Shown here in pieces: positions 1-6,432 of a DNA stretch of 64,000 bases. The position numbers and the translations under genes were made by a program. Source of the stretch: a virus; the IMG/VR virus record IMGVR_UViG_3300025000_000083, positions 1 to 64,000 of that record; one strand, 5' to 3'. Under the pieces are notes generated by a model. It was given only the letters and a program-made list of their open reading frames with translations. It was not told where the DNA came from and ran no database searches. Every line of letters starts with the position of its first letter. Positions within the stretch are counted from its first letter, which is position 1.

Positions 1-55
1 ACCTGTTTTTGGATTTGGATTTCTTTTTAAAAAGAGAAAAAATTGCTTCTTAATT

Positions 56-140
56 CTTTACTCTACTTTACTTTAGTTTACTATACTCTACTTTACTCTA
101 CTTTACTCTACTTTACTCTACTTTACTCTACTTTACTTTG
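56..140. repeat. Short tandem repeat, 10-base unit
   Basis: About six near-perfect copies of the unit CTCTACTTTA lie in tandem, with a few diverged units at the left edge. The array is just downstream of the leftward DUF4373-like gene and encodes no credible protein, although it leaves a low-complexity reading frame open on the plus strand. Such an array could be a slippage-prone repeat, a non-coding spacer or part of a genome end; the sequence alone does not decide. Confidence 0.75.
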
Positions 141-157
141 TGTACTTTGGACGCAGA

Positions 158-619
158 TTATGATGTTTCTGGCGCAGAAATATCGCTTTCTGCATCAAAT
201 ATACCGTTTTGATTGTATTTCTGGCGCAGATTAATTTTCAATTCTTCACAAATAGCAGTAAAACTCAGACACATCCTGTTCCTTTTTCGGTACACTTCCT
301 TTATTCCTTTTATAAAATTCAGCGACCAAATAATCCGGTTTTCCCAGAGTTCAAAATGAATTGCTCCAAGATCAGCAAGAGTATCATAAATTTCCTGTAA
401 TTCCTGTTCAGAAAGATTCATATAGGCAGATAAATATTGCCAATCTTCTTTCTTCCGACAATCAATAAAATGATTGTTGTTTTTACCAAGCAGTTCAAGA
501 GTTTTGAACCACACCGTATATCCCTTAAATGGATGTTTGCTATCCAATATAAACAGGGTCTTGCCATGTTCACATTGGTGTGGAAAATAATCCACAACAT
601 TTTTATCCTGTCTTGCCAT
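158..619 (-). CDS. DUF4373 (Lin1244/Lin1753-like) domain protein
   Basis: The 153-residue product starts MARQDKNVVDYFPHQC and continues with a region rich in aromatic residues followed by helices (about residues 10-115). This matches the N-terminal domain of DUF4373 proteins, which are common in Bacteroidetes phages and mobile elements and resemble replication-initiation or DnaD-type proteins. Family members are usually longer (250-300 residues), so this is a short version with a polar tail. Translation starts at the ATG at 619, three bases after a copy of a repeat (623-635) that can pair with the folded RNA upstream, so expression may be controlled by that leader. The molecular role is unknown. 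Confidence 0.7.
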   Translation of the reverse strand: MARQDKNVVDYFPHQCEHGKTLFILDSKHPFKGYTVWFKTLELLGKNNNHFIDCRKKEDWQYLSAYMNLSEQELQEIYDTLADLGAIHFELWENRIIWSLNFIKGIKEVYRKRNRMCLSFTAICEELKINLRQKYNQNGIFDAESDISAPETS

Positions 620-622
620 TTT

Positions 623-765
623 GCCACGCTTTAGTTAAAAAGGATGCCTCCGAGACAAAAGAAAACCACATTAGGAAGCGTGACCGACCCGTTGTGGTAT
701 CTGATGCCCGGAGGCAATATCTTAATGAAATGTTTTTATTGGTTTTCATACGTCACGCTTTTAGT
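623..765 (-). ncRNA. Candidate pseudoknotted leader RNA with flanking direct repeats (N1)
   Basis: On the minus strand this non-coding stretch can form three mutually supporting helices. An 8-bp stem (645-652 with 709-716) encloses a 6-bp stem (665-670 with 693-698). The loop of the inner stem contains GTCACGCTT (676-684), which pairs perfectly over 9 bp with AAGCGTGAC upstream (752-760). A second copy, AAGCGTGGC, lies at 623-631 next to the start codon of the DUF4373-like gene and can also pair with the loop over 9 positions using one G-U. A T-run follows the outer stem (637-641). A TATATTTG box (772-779) lies just upstream. The order of strands matches that of the element at 21032-21164. 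Fold and function are inferred. Confidence 0.55.
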
Positions 766-771
766 ACACCA

Positions 772-800
772 CAAATATAAACTTTATTTTCTAATTACAA
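772..800 (-). promoter_or_regulatory. Putative Bacteroidetes promoter before the N1 leader
   Basis: The minus strand reads TTG, 18 bases, TATATTTG. The Bacteroidetes primary-sigma consensus is TTG-N19-21-TAnnTTTG, so the -7 box is perfect and the spacing one base short. Transcription would start near 765 and run through the folded leader into the gene at 619. The -33 end lies just outside the stop codon of the neighbouring glycosyltransferase. Confidence 0.45.
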
Positions 801-801
801 T

Positions 802-1668
802 TCAAATCTCATTTTCCCTGCAAAACTTATCAACACGGTTGTACATTGCATAATCTTCATCATGCAGTCGCATACGCACACGTGCCATATTGCCACGATC
901 CGTCTTTGTTGTACCCCAATAATGGGTGTACTTGCGCCCACGGTCTTCCCCTGCTTTTTTGGCATCTTTGTTAATAACTTTTACCTCCGGCCTTAGTCCA
1001 TGTGCCTTGATAAGTGATGCGGCAAAATACTGTTCATGGAATAAGTTCTGGTGGATTATCACGTCACCATAGGTCTTAAAGAATAGCTTCTGGTTCTCCG
1101 GTGCAAAGATGTACTCCTGAGAGCATTTCAGCCACTCCTTGAAGAAATCCATGTCATGTCCACCGCATATCCCGCAGTTATACGCAAAGTCCGTCACGGG
1201 GTTATCCACGATGATCTGAGGTTTGACCTTGGCTTTGTTAAAACACGGACGCAAGAGATTGTAGTAATGGTAGCCGACAAGATGCATAGGCTCATGGCTC
1301 TGAAAGCACAGACGGGCATTGAGAATCTTTGGTGCCAGCGGATCCCATAGGAACACGTCATTGTCGATATGTACAAACGGTGTAGTCTGCTCATTATATG
1401 CAAGTAGCTTGCCGTATGCCCAGAAGAACCGGGACACCTCTTTCATCTCATTGAGCTTATTGGAATAGCTTGTGATGGGTAGCCCGAGTGCCTTGATTAC
1501 ATCCACGCCCCAGTCAGAAGAAATAAACTGCACCTCCTTAAAGTGTCGGGAGGCGCAGAGTATTGATAGTGACTGAGTGAATAGAAAATCACTGAACTTA
1601 TTGAATCCTGCCCTGTTGCCGAAGGTTTCATCAGGATTGAAATAAGAAAATACTGCCTTCTTTATCAT
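802..1668 (-). CDS. Putative glycosyltransferase (DUF6734-like)
   Basis: The 288-residue protein begins MIKKAVFSYFNP and has a nucleotide-diphospho-sugar transferase look: an alpha/beta N-terminal half, a DxD-type motif in HIDNDVFLW near residue 100, and a later YNCGICGGHDMDFF segment typical of sugar-transferase pockets in the DUF6734 group. It would add a sugar to an unknown acceptor in the cytoplasm. It is leftward and follows a small tail-like gene after 16 bases. Together with the two glycosyltransferases at the right end of the window it suggests modification of virion or host-surface glycans. Family assignment is from motif recognition; donor and acceptor are unknown. Confidence 0.6.
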   Translation of the reverse strand: MIKKAVFSYFNPDETFGNRAGFNKFSDFLFTQSLSILCASRHFKEVQFISSDWGVDVIKALGLPITSYSNKLNEMKEVSRFFWAYGKLLAYNEQTTPFVHIDNDVFLWDPLAPKILNARLCFQSHEPMHLVGYHYYNLLRPCFNKAKVKPQIIVDNPVTDFAYNCGICGGHDMDFFKEWLKCSQEYIFAPENQKLFFKTYGDVIIHQNLFHEQYFAASLIKAHGLRPEVKVINKDAKKAGEDRGRKYTHYWGTTKTDRGNMARVRMRLHDEDYAMYNRVDKFCRENEI

Positions 1669-1684
1669 AGTTCTGATGGATTAA

Positions 1685-1927
1685 TTAAACCCACCCACTG
1701 CCAATGGCATCGCCATAGCTTGTGTAGTCAGTTGTGCCACTGCAGAGAATACTCTTAGCGGCTGCCAGCCTCCACTGCCATTCACTCAGGGAACATGTGG
1801 TGACACACTTGTGCATGTCGTGCCACTGTGCTCCTTCTTTGGGACCATGTGTCGTATGAGCCACAACTGTGTTCTCGACATTCACCCGGCAATTGAGGTA
1901 AACCCTCGCTTTAATGTTTGTTGCCAT
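1685..1927 (-). CDS. Small tail-associated-like protein, 80 aa
   Basis: This 80-residue protein starts MATNIKARVYLNCRV and ends TTDYTSYGDAIGSGWV. I do not recognise a named family. Its N-terminus resembles that of the 36-residue protein encoded at 2567-2677 (both begin MA...KARV). Its C-terminal YGDAIG motif resembles two segments of the 881-residue virion protein at 38413-41058 (SYGEAIGSDYV and QYGDTIGGDWL). A structural or fibre-accessory role is therefore likely but unproven. It sits between a fibronectin-like gene and the glycosyltransferase, same strand. Confidence 0.5.
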   Translation of the reverse strand: MATNIKARVYLNCRVNVENTVVAHTTHGPKEGAQWHDMHKCVTTCSLSEWQWRLAAAKSILCSGTTDYTSYGDAIGSGWV

Positions 1928-2152
1928 GATTAAAAAAGAATTACGTTTAGAAACTATGTTTAGAAAAATAAATTACATTATATGAGTTCTCCAAAATCGG
2001 CATCAACTCTTCCGCACCCTCATTTATCCTCATCGGGTTTCAGGCTGACCAATAACACAGATTTATGGTCACTTACCGGATAACGGTTGACATCCGTCTT
2101 TAATTTCCTTGTCGAAGGGAATATTTTTATCCGACTTCAAAGAACTTTTTTA
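1928..2152. other. Intergenic stretch without a convincing gene
   Basis: Reading leftward from the end of the fibronectin-like gene, an ATGA-overlapping start gives only nine codons before a stop. Two further open stretches in other frames (about 20 and 35 codons, near 2040-2140) lack good starts. This could be a decayed or frameshifted small gene. I see no strong hairpin or promoter here. Confidence 0.4.
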
Positions 2153-2554
2153 TCATACAAGAGGTGTTACAAAACTCCTCACGTTGCCATATCTCGTAAA
2201 GAGACCTGCAGTATTAGCCCATGCCCTGTAATAATACTTTGTTCCGGGGGTCAGTCCTGCTATTGCAGCGGTTATCGGTTCGTCATCGTGGAGTGCTGCC
2301 ACGGGACTTTCTGCTGCATCCTGAGTGCTGGTGTTGACATCCCTGGTTGTGCCATACACAAATCCACAACTTGCTTGTCCGTCTGTGGACACCCTGCCAT
2401 TAAGTGTTACGCTATTCTTTGTCAGAAGGGTGACATCCTCGGATACGGCTTTCGGAGGACCGTCATTATCGAGTTCCCATCCTTCGTGCAGGACAAGTGT
2501 GGCATCGGCAAGCCTACGGTCCCACTCATCTTTATCAATGGTTATCTCCGGCAT
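2153..2554 (-). CDS. Fibronectin type III-like domain protein
   Basis: The 133-residue product begins with a helical MPEITIDKDEWDRRLADA segment. From about residue 45 it shows the fibronectin type III pattern ending in LTPGTKYYYRAWANTAG and a final FVT strand. In Bacteroidetes phages such single domains sit in tail or fibre proteins, exposed on the virion, where they may bind host polysaccharide or protein. It follows the 36-residue gene at 2567-2677 after 12 bases and is co-directional with other tail-like small genes. No signal peptide is visible. The assignment of an accessory fibre role is an inference from domain and context. Confidence 0.6.
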   Translation of the reverse strand: MPEITIDKDEWDRRLADATLVLHEGWELDNDGPPKAVSEDVTLLTKNSVTLNGRVSTDGQASCGFVYGTTRDVNTSTQDAAESPVAALHDDEPITAAIAGLTPGTKYYYRAWANTAGLFTRYGNVRSFVTPLV

Positions 2555-2566
2555 GGAGGCATGGTA

Positions 2567-2677
2567 CTAAAGTTGCCTTCCCGATTCTCTTCCGGCCTTG
2601 GATGATCCTCTCTCAGTCACCTCTACAAGAATGTAGCTGACCCGTGCTTTTACTTTAAATTCTCTTACTACTGCCAT
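2567..2677 (-). CDS. Very small conserved-looking protein, 36 aa
   Basis: An ATG at 2677 opens a 36-codon frame, MAVVREFKVKARVSY at the start, rich in Lys and Arg. Its beginning resembles that of the 80-residue protein at 1685-1927, which supports it as a real gene or a truncated paralogue. It is between two leftward genes in a tight run. No function is recognisable. Confidence 0.4.
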   Translation of the reverse strand: MAVVREFKVKARVSYILVEVTERGSSKAGRESGRQL

Positions 2678-2718
2678 GATACTTACGTTTTAGTTTAACA
2701 TACATTTACAGTGTAAAA

Positions 2719-3135
2719 TTAGTCTTTTTTACGAAGCAACGCAAACACATCTTTATTTTTATCATCATCCAAGGGTAATCTCGCAATACGAAACACCACC
2801 GATGAGGGTTTATCCACACCCACACCATGACACGTTCTCTCCCATGTTGCATCAATGACATGTCTTGCCAGTCCCACGTTGTTAAACACCGCACCACCGG
2901 ATGACTCTTTTCTTAACTGCCATCCCTCTGTATCAACGAACACACCAAAATCAGACTTATTCTTGGTATCTCTACACATATTCACCGTAGCATAGCCACT
3001 TTTCTTATCCAGTAGTCCCAGATGCTTCACCGCAGCTTTATTGAAGTGCACAAGACCCATATTGGTAAACCTCACCGTAGGCTCACCCCTCATGGTGTCA
3101 ATAAACTCCTCCTTGCTCAGTCTTTCTATTTCCAT
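2719..3135 (-). CDS. Hypothetical protein, 138 aa
   Basis: Starts MEIERLSKEEFIDTM. The protein is soluble, with a mixed alpha/beta pattern. It contains the phrases VRFTNMGLVHFNKAA and GLLDKKSGYATVNMC, which resemble small DNA- or peptide-binding folds but no family I can name. It lies six bases downstream of the HNH homing endonuclease, which suggests that the endonuclease cassette was inserted directly before it. Function unknown. Confidence 0.55.
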   Translation of the reverse strand: MEIERLSKEEFIDTMRGEPTVRFTNMGLVHFNKAAVKHLGLLDKKSGYATVNMCRDTKNKSDFGVFVDTEGWQLRKESSGGAVFNNVGLARHVIDATWERTCHGVGVDKPSSVVFRIARLPLDDDKNKDVFALLRKKD

Positions 3136-3140
3136 AGTAA

Positions 3141-3641
3141 TTATTTGAAATTTAAGTTTGCAAATTCACCTTTAAGTTCTTTTGCTTTAGCATCGTATCT
3201 TTTTGCCGCAATTACAGGATCCCGGCTACAGCCAAGATCGTAAATTATCCCATTATGGGTTATTGTTGCAGAATAAGAAATTTCAAAAGTATTAGTCTTT
3301 TTTTTAAACCACCTATGTTCACTGACTCCGAGATAAGGGATTTTACCTCGGGGTTTAATCCAGCTCCTATTTTGATTTACAGTGCAATTTCTTAAATTAT
3401 ATTTCTGATTATTTAATCCATTCCAGTCCTTGTGGTCTGTCTGCATATTGTCGGGGGTTTTCATTATTTCCCTGTGCATTAATAGCATAATCCGCTTACC
3501 TTTTTTATTCGTTGTGTTTCTTTGCGCATAATAAGTATCTCTGCTTTTACGAGCAAACCATTTCCATTGGTTTAACCATTCGTAATCCGAATCATCGACC
3601 ATTGTAACTAATCCTCTTGTAAGTGGTATTGTTTTCATCAT
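3141..3641 (-). CDS. HNH homing endonuclease with AP2-like DNA-binding domain
   Basis: The 166-residue protein begins MMKTIPLTRGLVTMVDD, a typical start for phage HNH-AP2 endonucleases. The HNH core is seen as LMHREIM (residues about 54-60), then TDHKDWNGLNN and NLRNCT. An AP2/ERF-like domain follows (about 103-160): YLGVSEH, a central beta sheet, RDPVIAAKRYDAKA and GEFANLNF. It would nick or cut a specific DNA site and spread its own gene; it is free-standing, not in an intron that I can define. Two adjacent ATG codons (3641 and 3638) could be used. The leader contains a copy (E3) of the recurrent folded element. Confidence 0.85.
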   Translation of the reverse strand: MMKTIPLTRGLVTMVDDSDYEWLNQWKWFARKSRDTYYAQRNTTNKKGKRIMLLMHREIMKTPDNMQTDHKDWNGLNNQKYNLRNCTVNQNRSWIKPRGKIPYLGVSEHRWFKKKTNTFEISYSATITHNGIIYDLGCSRDPVIAAKRYDAKAKELKGEFANLNFK

Positions 3642-3741
3642 TCCCAGTTTTAATAAATCCAGAACATAAAAGGAATTGGAAAGGAGTTCTGGTTTCCCTT
3701 ATCAGTCGGACATGACCCCGACCTATCCAACTCCAAAGATA
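3642..3741 (-). ncRNA. Recurrent HEG-leader RNA element, copy E3
   Basis: On the minus strand a TATCTTTG box (3734-3741) is followed by a 9-bp closing stem (3726-3734 with 3672-3680) with one G-U. Inside are GATAG, a 5-bp hairpin (3705-3709 with 3718-3722), TGATAAGG, and a loop carrying CCAGAAC (3686-3692). This 7-mer is exactly complementary to GTTCTGG at 3659-3665, immediately after a short T-run. A degenerate copy sharing CTGG lies one base before the start codon. The same plan recurs at 18820-18921 and 28100-28200 with different stems and 7-mers. No -33 TTG is visible here. The fold is my inference. Confidence 0.55.
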
Positions 3742-3752
3742 TGCAATATTTT

Positions 3753-3971
3753 TTACTTCCCATCTTCCCTGTTGTCTAAATTTACGTCAGGAATGGGAAT
3801 TTCATCTATCCCCGATGCATCGCCACGTTCTGAAGAAGCAGGCACGTTATCCACATTAACAACTACAGGCTGCATCACTGTCATTTTCGGTCCCCGATAC
3901 CGATAATCCTCATCAGATTTGTAATTCTTCTTTTTCATAATAACATCAGTTTTTATAGGTTTAATAATCAT
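3753..3971 (-). CDS. Hypothetical acidic protein, 72 aa
   Basis: A short, highly charged product (MIIKPIKTDVIMKKKN at the start, an Asp/Glu-rich tail). The first methionine overlaps the upstream gene by 11 bases; a second possible start is the Met at residue 12. It looks intrinsically disordered and has no recognisable domain. It belongs to the short leftward operon that starts at the promoter at 4295-4324. Confidence 0.45.
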   Translation of the reverse strand: MIIKPIKTDVIMKKKNYKSDEDYRYRGPKMTVMQPVVVNVDNVPASSERGDASGIDEIPIPDVNLDNREDGK

Positions 3972-4248
3972 TCCCTCGTAACATCAACTTCTGATTCTGT
4001 AATCCCCCCGGCTGACTCCCCTTGTAATATGTCTCACTCTTTAGTATCATCTTGCCATTCTCAATAAGATAACTCCTCTTCTGCCTCTTAAACACGTAAA
4101 CAAGCCTATAATACCTTATCCCTGTGGCCGTACTTAATGCCTTCTTATTACTGCAGGTTATTTTCAAACAATCCTCTAAATCTTCACCAATAGACTTGCC
4201 TTCCAAATCTACCACCATGTACATTTCCCTACCCCTTTCCTTCTTCAT
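3961..4248 (-). CDS. Hypothetical basic protein, 95 aa
   Basis: First gene of a leftward operon. It starts MKKERGREMYMVVDLEG, which may make MYMVVDLEG the true start, and has an alpha/beta pattern with CLKITCSNKKALSTATG in the middle. That region resembles short DNA-binding or NUMOD-like modules but is too weak to name. A near-perfect Bacteroidetes promoter lies about 45 bases upstream. Function unknown. Confidence 0.5.
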   Translation of the reverse strand: MKKERGREMYMVVDLEGKSIGEDLEDCLKITCSNKKALSTATGIRYYRLVYVFKRQKRSYLIENGKMILKSETYYKGSQPGGLQNQKLMLRGNDY

Positions 4249-4294
4249 ATTACTAATTACTTAAAACGGTGTCGCATTTACCGCCTTATTTTGA

Positions 4295-4324
4295 CAAAGA
4301 TAATAACCTTGTTTCATTTACCAA
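4295..4324 (-). promoter_or_regulatory. Bacteroidetes-type promoter, leftward
   Basis: The minus strand reads TTG (4322-4324), 19 bases, TATCTTTG (4295-4302), an exact match to the TTG-N19-21-TAnnTTTG consensus. It faces the gene starting at 4248, giving a leader of about 40 bases. Confidence 0.7.
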
Positions 4325-4655
4325 CATCTTTTGGCACTTTTTTATCAACAATCTACCAAAAATACCAATTTAACCATAGTGAGTATGCGCTGGTAGTCAA
4401 TGTATGTGTTTGCGGGTGCGCACTCGATCCGAAAATCAAATCTCCGACCCCGCCCCCTGGCAAACGGTTTGCGCCTCTTTTTATATGGACCTGCAAAGCG
4501 TTTCTATCCTGATCGTGCCAAACAAAGCGCATTGTAATATAATCTAATAGGGTAGGGGCAGAGCTCAACCAGATGCAATACTGTGCCCTCATCCATGCCC
4601 AGGGAAATGTTCTATTTGACATAATATTAATTATAGGCTGATTGGGGCTGACATA
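4325..4655. other. Divergent intergenic region, no convincing gene
   Basis: The stretch between the leftward promoter and the dyad array carries a 107-codon minus frame (4353-4676) that overlaps the dyads and has no family resemblance; I do not accept it. Near 4450-4485 the sequence is unusually GC-rich and contains the palindrome GCAAACGGTTTGC beside a T-run. No promoter consensus was found for the rightward gene in this part. Confidence 0.4.
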
Positions 4656-4743
4656 ATGAGTAGTTTTATTACTCATTTATTCACCTCACTCATTGCCTTA
4701 TGCAATGGGCGTTTGAAGCGGATTGAGTAAGTTTATTACTCAA
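4656..4743 (+). promoter_or_regulatory. Array of three evenly spaced dyads, probable operators
   Basis: Three inverted repeats, each with its arms around a 5-base centre, lie at 4656-4676 (ATGAGTAG/TTACTCAT, one mismatch), 4691-4707 (CATTGC/GCAATG, perfect) and 4723-4743 (TTGAGTAA/TTACTCAA, perfect). Their centres are 33 and 34 bases apart, about three helical turns, so bound proteins would lie on one face of the DNA. The outer two are near-identical, the middle differs. The array is about 110 bases upstream of a winged-helix gene, its likely ligand, and follows the usual layout of an autoregulated phage repressor. Confidence 0.6.
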
Positions 4744-4851
4744 TTTAATGCTATAATATTATGTAAAATAGCAAGCTAACTAACTTAAAAAGTGTTTAAT
4801 ATTGTGGTTTTAAGTGTCTGACGTTTGAATAATTGGTTTAATCATGTACGT

Positions 4852-5439
4852 ATGACCGGAGAAATACCGCCAAAACAACTGAAACGGGTCAAATCAGCCC
4901 TTTCTCCCTCTTCTCCTCCTCTTCTATCTAAATCCTTGAATAGTCTTTATAATAGCTTGGATGACTTTAATAAGGGTGTTTTTATGAGGGTGTTTAGTTT
5001 TATCTGGTCGTCATTGTACACACATAAAGAGTTATTTAAACGGGGTGTTCTTAATTACTGGTGTTTTGATCTTGCCCGTATTCATTCCGGCCTTACTTCT
5101 TCTGAGCTCCTTACATTGACATATTTATATCAGGTGACTAAACAGGGCGTTAACATGGTGCGTTCTGATGTTATCTATAATGGTCCAATACTGCGGGATC
5201 TTATCTATAAGTCAAAACAATGCGTTTTAAATGATCTTAAACATAAGGGATATATAACCAGGCACACGTATAACCCTGGTATTTTATATTTGTCGTGTGC
5301 TCACTCTAAGCAACCCGTATTTATTAAGATGACTAATAAAGCTACTAAGGTCCTCAATGATATTGAGAAGGATATGAGCCGGATAATGTTAAATACATCA
5401 TTCAATGATCTGACAGGGCACAACAAAAAACCCGGCTGA
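4852..5439 (+). CDS. Probable winged-helix transcriptional regulator
   Basis: About 195 residues from the ATG at 4852 (MTGEIPPKQLK); a TTG nine codons upstream (4825) is an alternative start. Residues about 80-165 have the pattern of a MarR-like winged helix: LTSSELLTLTYLYQV, then KQCVLNDLKHKGYITRH as recognition helix plus wing, and a final helix LNDIEKDMSRIM. It should bind DNA as a dimer and probably regulates the rightward and leftward early promoters. It stands alone after the dyad array, and its 3' end carries a terminator that serves the opposing transcripts. Regulator role is inferred. Confidence 0.6.
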   Translation: MTGEIPPKQLKRVKSALSPSSPPLLSKSLNSLYNSLDDFNKGVFMRVFSFIWSSLYTHKELFKRGVLNYWCFDLARIHSGLTSSELLTLTYLYQVTKQGVNMVRSDVIYNGPILRDLIYKSKQCVLNDLKHKGYITRHTYNPGILYLSCAHSKQPVFIKMTNKATKVLNDIEKDMSRIMLNTSFNDLTGHNKKPG

Positions 5440-5451
5440 TTAGTGCCGGGC
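5425..5451 (-). terminator. Intrinsic terminator for leftward genes 6237-5475
   Basis: Read on the minus strand, GCCCGGC, an 8-base loop and GCCGGG are followed by six T residues. The hairpin overlaps the last codons of the rightward regulator gene. On the plus strand the stem lacks a T-run, so termination is directional. Confidence 0.85.
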
Positions 5452-5474
5452 TACTGTTCTTTGCTTCTCTCCTG

Positions 5475-5705
5475 TTATATGATGAATTGTTGTATATCTG
5501 AGCGGTTTAATGCACTCCTGCACCAATCTATTATTTTATCCTTTGTTGTGTCATCTTTAAAGGTGGTGCCAATTAATGGCGTTTTCTCCCCTGCCTTAAA
5601 CATTGACACAAATAAATTATAATTACTCTGTGAATCTGTCTGATAGACTTTTATTTTATACTCTCTGAGATTGTGAGTAATCTTATAAATAGTTTTTGTT
5701 TTCAT
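5475..5705 (-). CDS. Hypothetical protein, 76 aa
   Basis: Starts MKTKTIYKITHNLREY and has alternating strands in the first half and a helix ending at CRSALNRSDIQQFII. It is the last gene of a four-gene leftward cluster ended by the terminator at 5425-5451. No family recognised; a small cytoplasmic early protein is the most that can be said. Confidence 0.55.
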   Translation of the reverse strand: MKTKTIYKITHNLREYKIKVYQTDSQSNYNLFVSMFKAGEKTPLIGTTFKDDTTKDKIIDWCRSALNRSDIQQFII

Positions 5706-5724
5706 TGTCTTGGTGTTTAGTGGT

Positions 5725-5919
5725 TTAATTGTCTAATCCTTTTATATATGCGTTCGGTCCTCTCTCTGCCCTGATGCCTCTGATCTTCTTTTTATATTGC
5801 TCGTCAAGATCATCAAAGTATATGCAAAGAAACGGGGCATTAACTGGTCTTATTTCTTCAAGTCGGAAGTCAACAAAGAAATTAACCCCTGATATGCTTA
5901 TTTGTGGTAGTGCTGCCAT
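5725..5919 (-). CDS. Hypothetical protein, 64 aa
   Basis: Begins MAALPQISISGVNFFVDFRLEEIRP. The segment NFFVDFRLEEIR is a common start in small Bacteroidetes phage proteins of unknown role. The product is soluble, half strand and half helix. It is the third gene of the leftward cluster, 19 bases before its neighbour. Confidence 0.55.
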   Translation of the reverse strand: MAALPQISISGVNFFVDFRLEEIRPVNAPFLCIYFDDLDEQYKKKIRGIRAERGPNAYIKGLDN

Positions 5920-5930
5920 TGTCCTTAGTT

Positions 5931-6113
5931 TTATAGTCCGTTATCTGCGTCACTGTATTGTTCATAGCTGTAATCATACGCATCATTTAATATGTCTGCG
6001 CACTCATCGCAAAGGTTAATATCTACCGGAGATATATAACCCTCTTCAATTAGGTCCCTCTGTTCCCTGCTGATCGGGAACCATTCACCGCATTTACTGC
6101 ATTTTGCTTTCAT
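5931..6113 (-). CDS. Small zinc-ribbon protein, 60 aa
   Basis: MKAKCSKCGEWF carries a CxxC pair at residues 5 and 8, and LCDECADIL a second pair near residues 34-37, a plausible zinc ribbon. The C-terminus is acidic and tyrosine-rich. Such small ribbons bind nucleic acid or partner proteins; the target is unknown. Same leftward cluster. Confidence 0.6.
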   Translation of the reverse strand: MKAKCSKCGEWFPISREQRDLIEEGYISPVDINLCDECADILNDAYDYSYEQYSDADNGL

Positions 6114-6123
6114 ATACCTTATA

Positions 6124-6237
6124 TTATATAGGTAAATAGCTAAATGCCATCATCAACAGCGCAATGGCTGCCATAATGAGCATAAACAACCCTTTACGGG
6201 TACTGTCTTCTCTTGTTTCTAACTGTGTGTGTTTCAT
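6124..6237 (-). CDS. Tiny membrane protein, 37 aa
   Basis: An ATG at 6237 opens a 37-codon frame beginning MKHTQLETREDSTRKG, followed by one hydrophobic helix (LFMLIMAAIALLMMAF) and a short tail. It is first in the leftward cluster, with a good promoter about 45 bases upstream. It resembles the many single-pass peptides of phage early regions; N-terminus probably cytoplasmic by the positive-inside rule. Confidence 0.55.
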   Translation of the reverse strand: MKHTQLETREDSTRKGLFMLIMAAIALLMMAFSYLPI

Positions 6238-6281
6238 GTTTTTGCGTTTTTAGTGTGTGTTATTATGTTTATTGTCAGAAG

Positions 6282-6312
6282 CAAAGATATAAAGTATTTA
6301 TCATATAAGCAA
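6282..6312 (-). promoter_or_regulatory. Bacteroidetes-type promoter, leftward
   Basis: Minus strand: TTG (6310-6312), 20 bases, TATCTTTG (6282-6289), an exact consensus match. It would drive the small leftward cluster 6237-5475 from a start near 6276. Confidence 0.7.
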
Positions 6313-6364
6313 ATGTTTTTATATATTTATTTTGCATTATTATATTATTATTATTGCTTTTTAC

Positions 6365-6395
6365 TTGTTTATATGATATTTATAGTTTTACTTTG
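6365..6395 (+). promoter_or_regulatory. Likely promoter, rightward
   Basis: Plus strand: TTG (6365-6367), 20 bases, TTACTTTG (6388-6395), one mismatch to TAnnTTTG. It points at the gene starting at 6433 and is back-to-back with the leftward promoter at 6282-6312, in a very AT-rich spacer. Confidence 0.5.
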
Positions 6396-6432
6396 TGGGG
6401 TATTAATCAATTATTTATTAAAAATCAACGCT

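Noticed and set aside
43-234. 63-codon plus-strand frame at the left edge
   Set aside because: It is low-complexity repeat sequence and partly antisense to the DUF4373-like gene.
1980-2155. A frameshifted small gene after the fibronectin-like gene
   Set aside because: Short open stretches in different frames without good starts. I cannot tell decay from chance, so I list the interval as empty.
2087-2605. Long plus-strand frame (172 codons) antisense to the fibronectin-like gene
   Set aside because: Cysteine-rich composition is typical of antisense frames. The minus strand carries a recognisable fibronectin III domain.
4353-4676. 107-codon minus-strand frame in the divergent region
   Set aside because: It overlaps the dyad array, has odd composition and no relation to any known protein.
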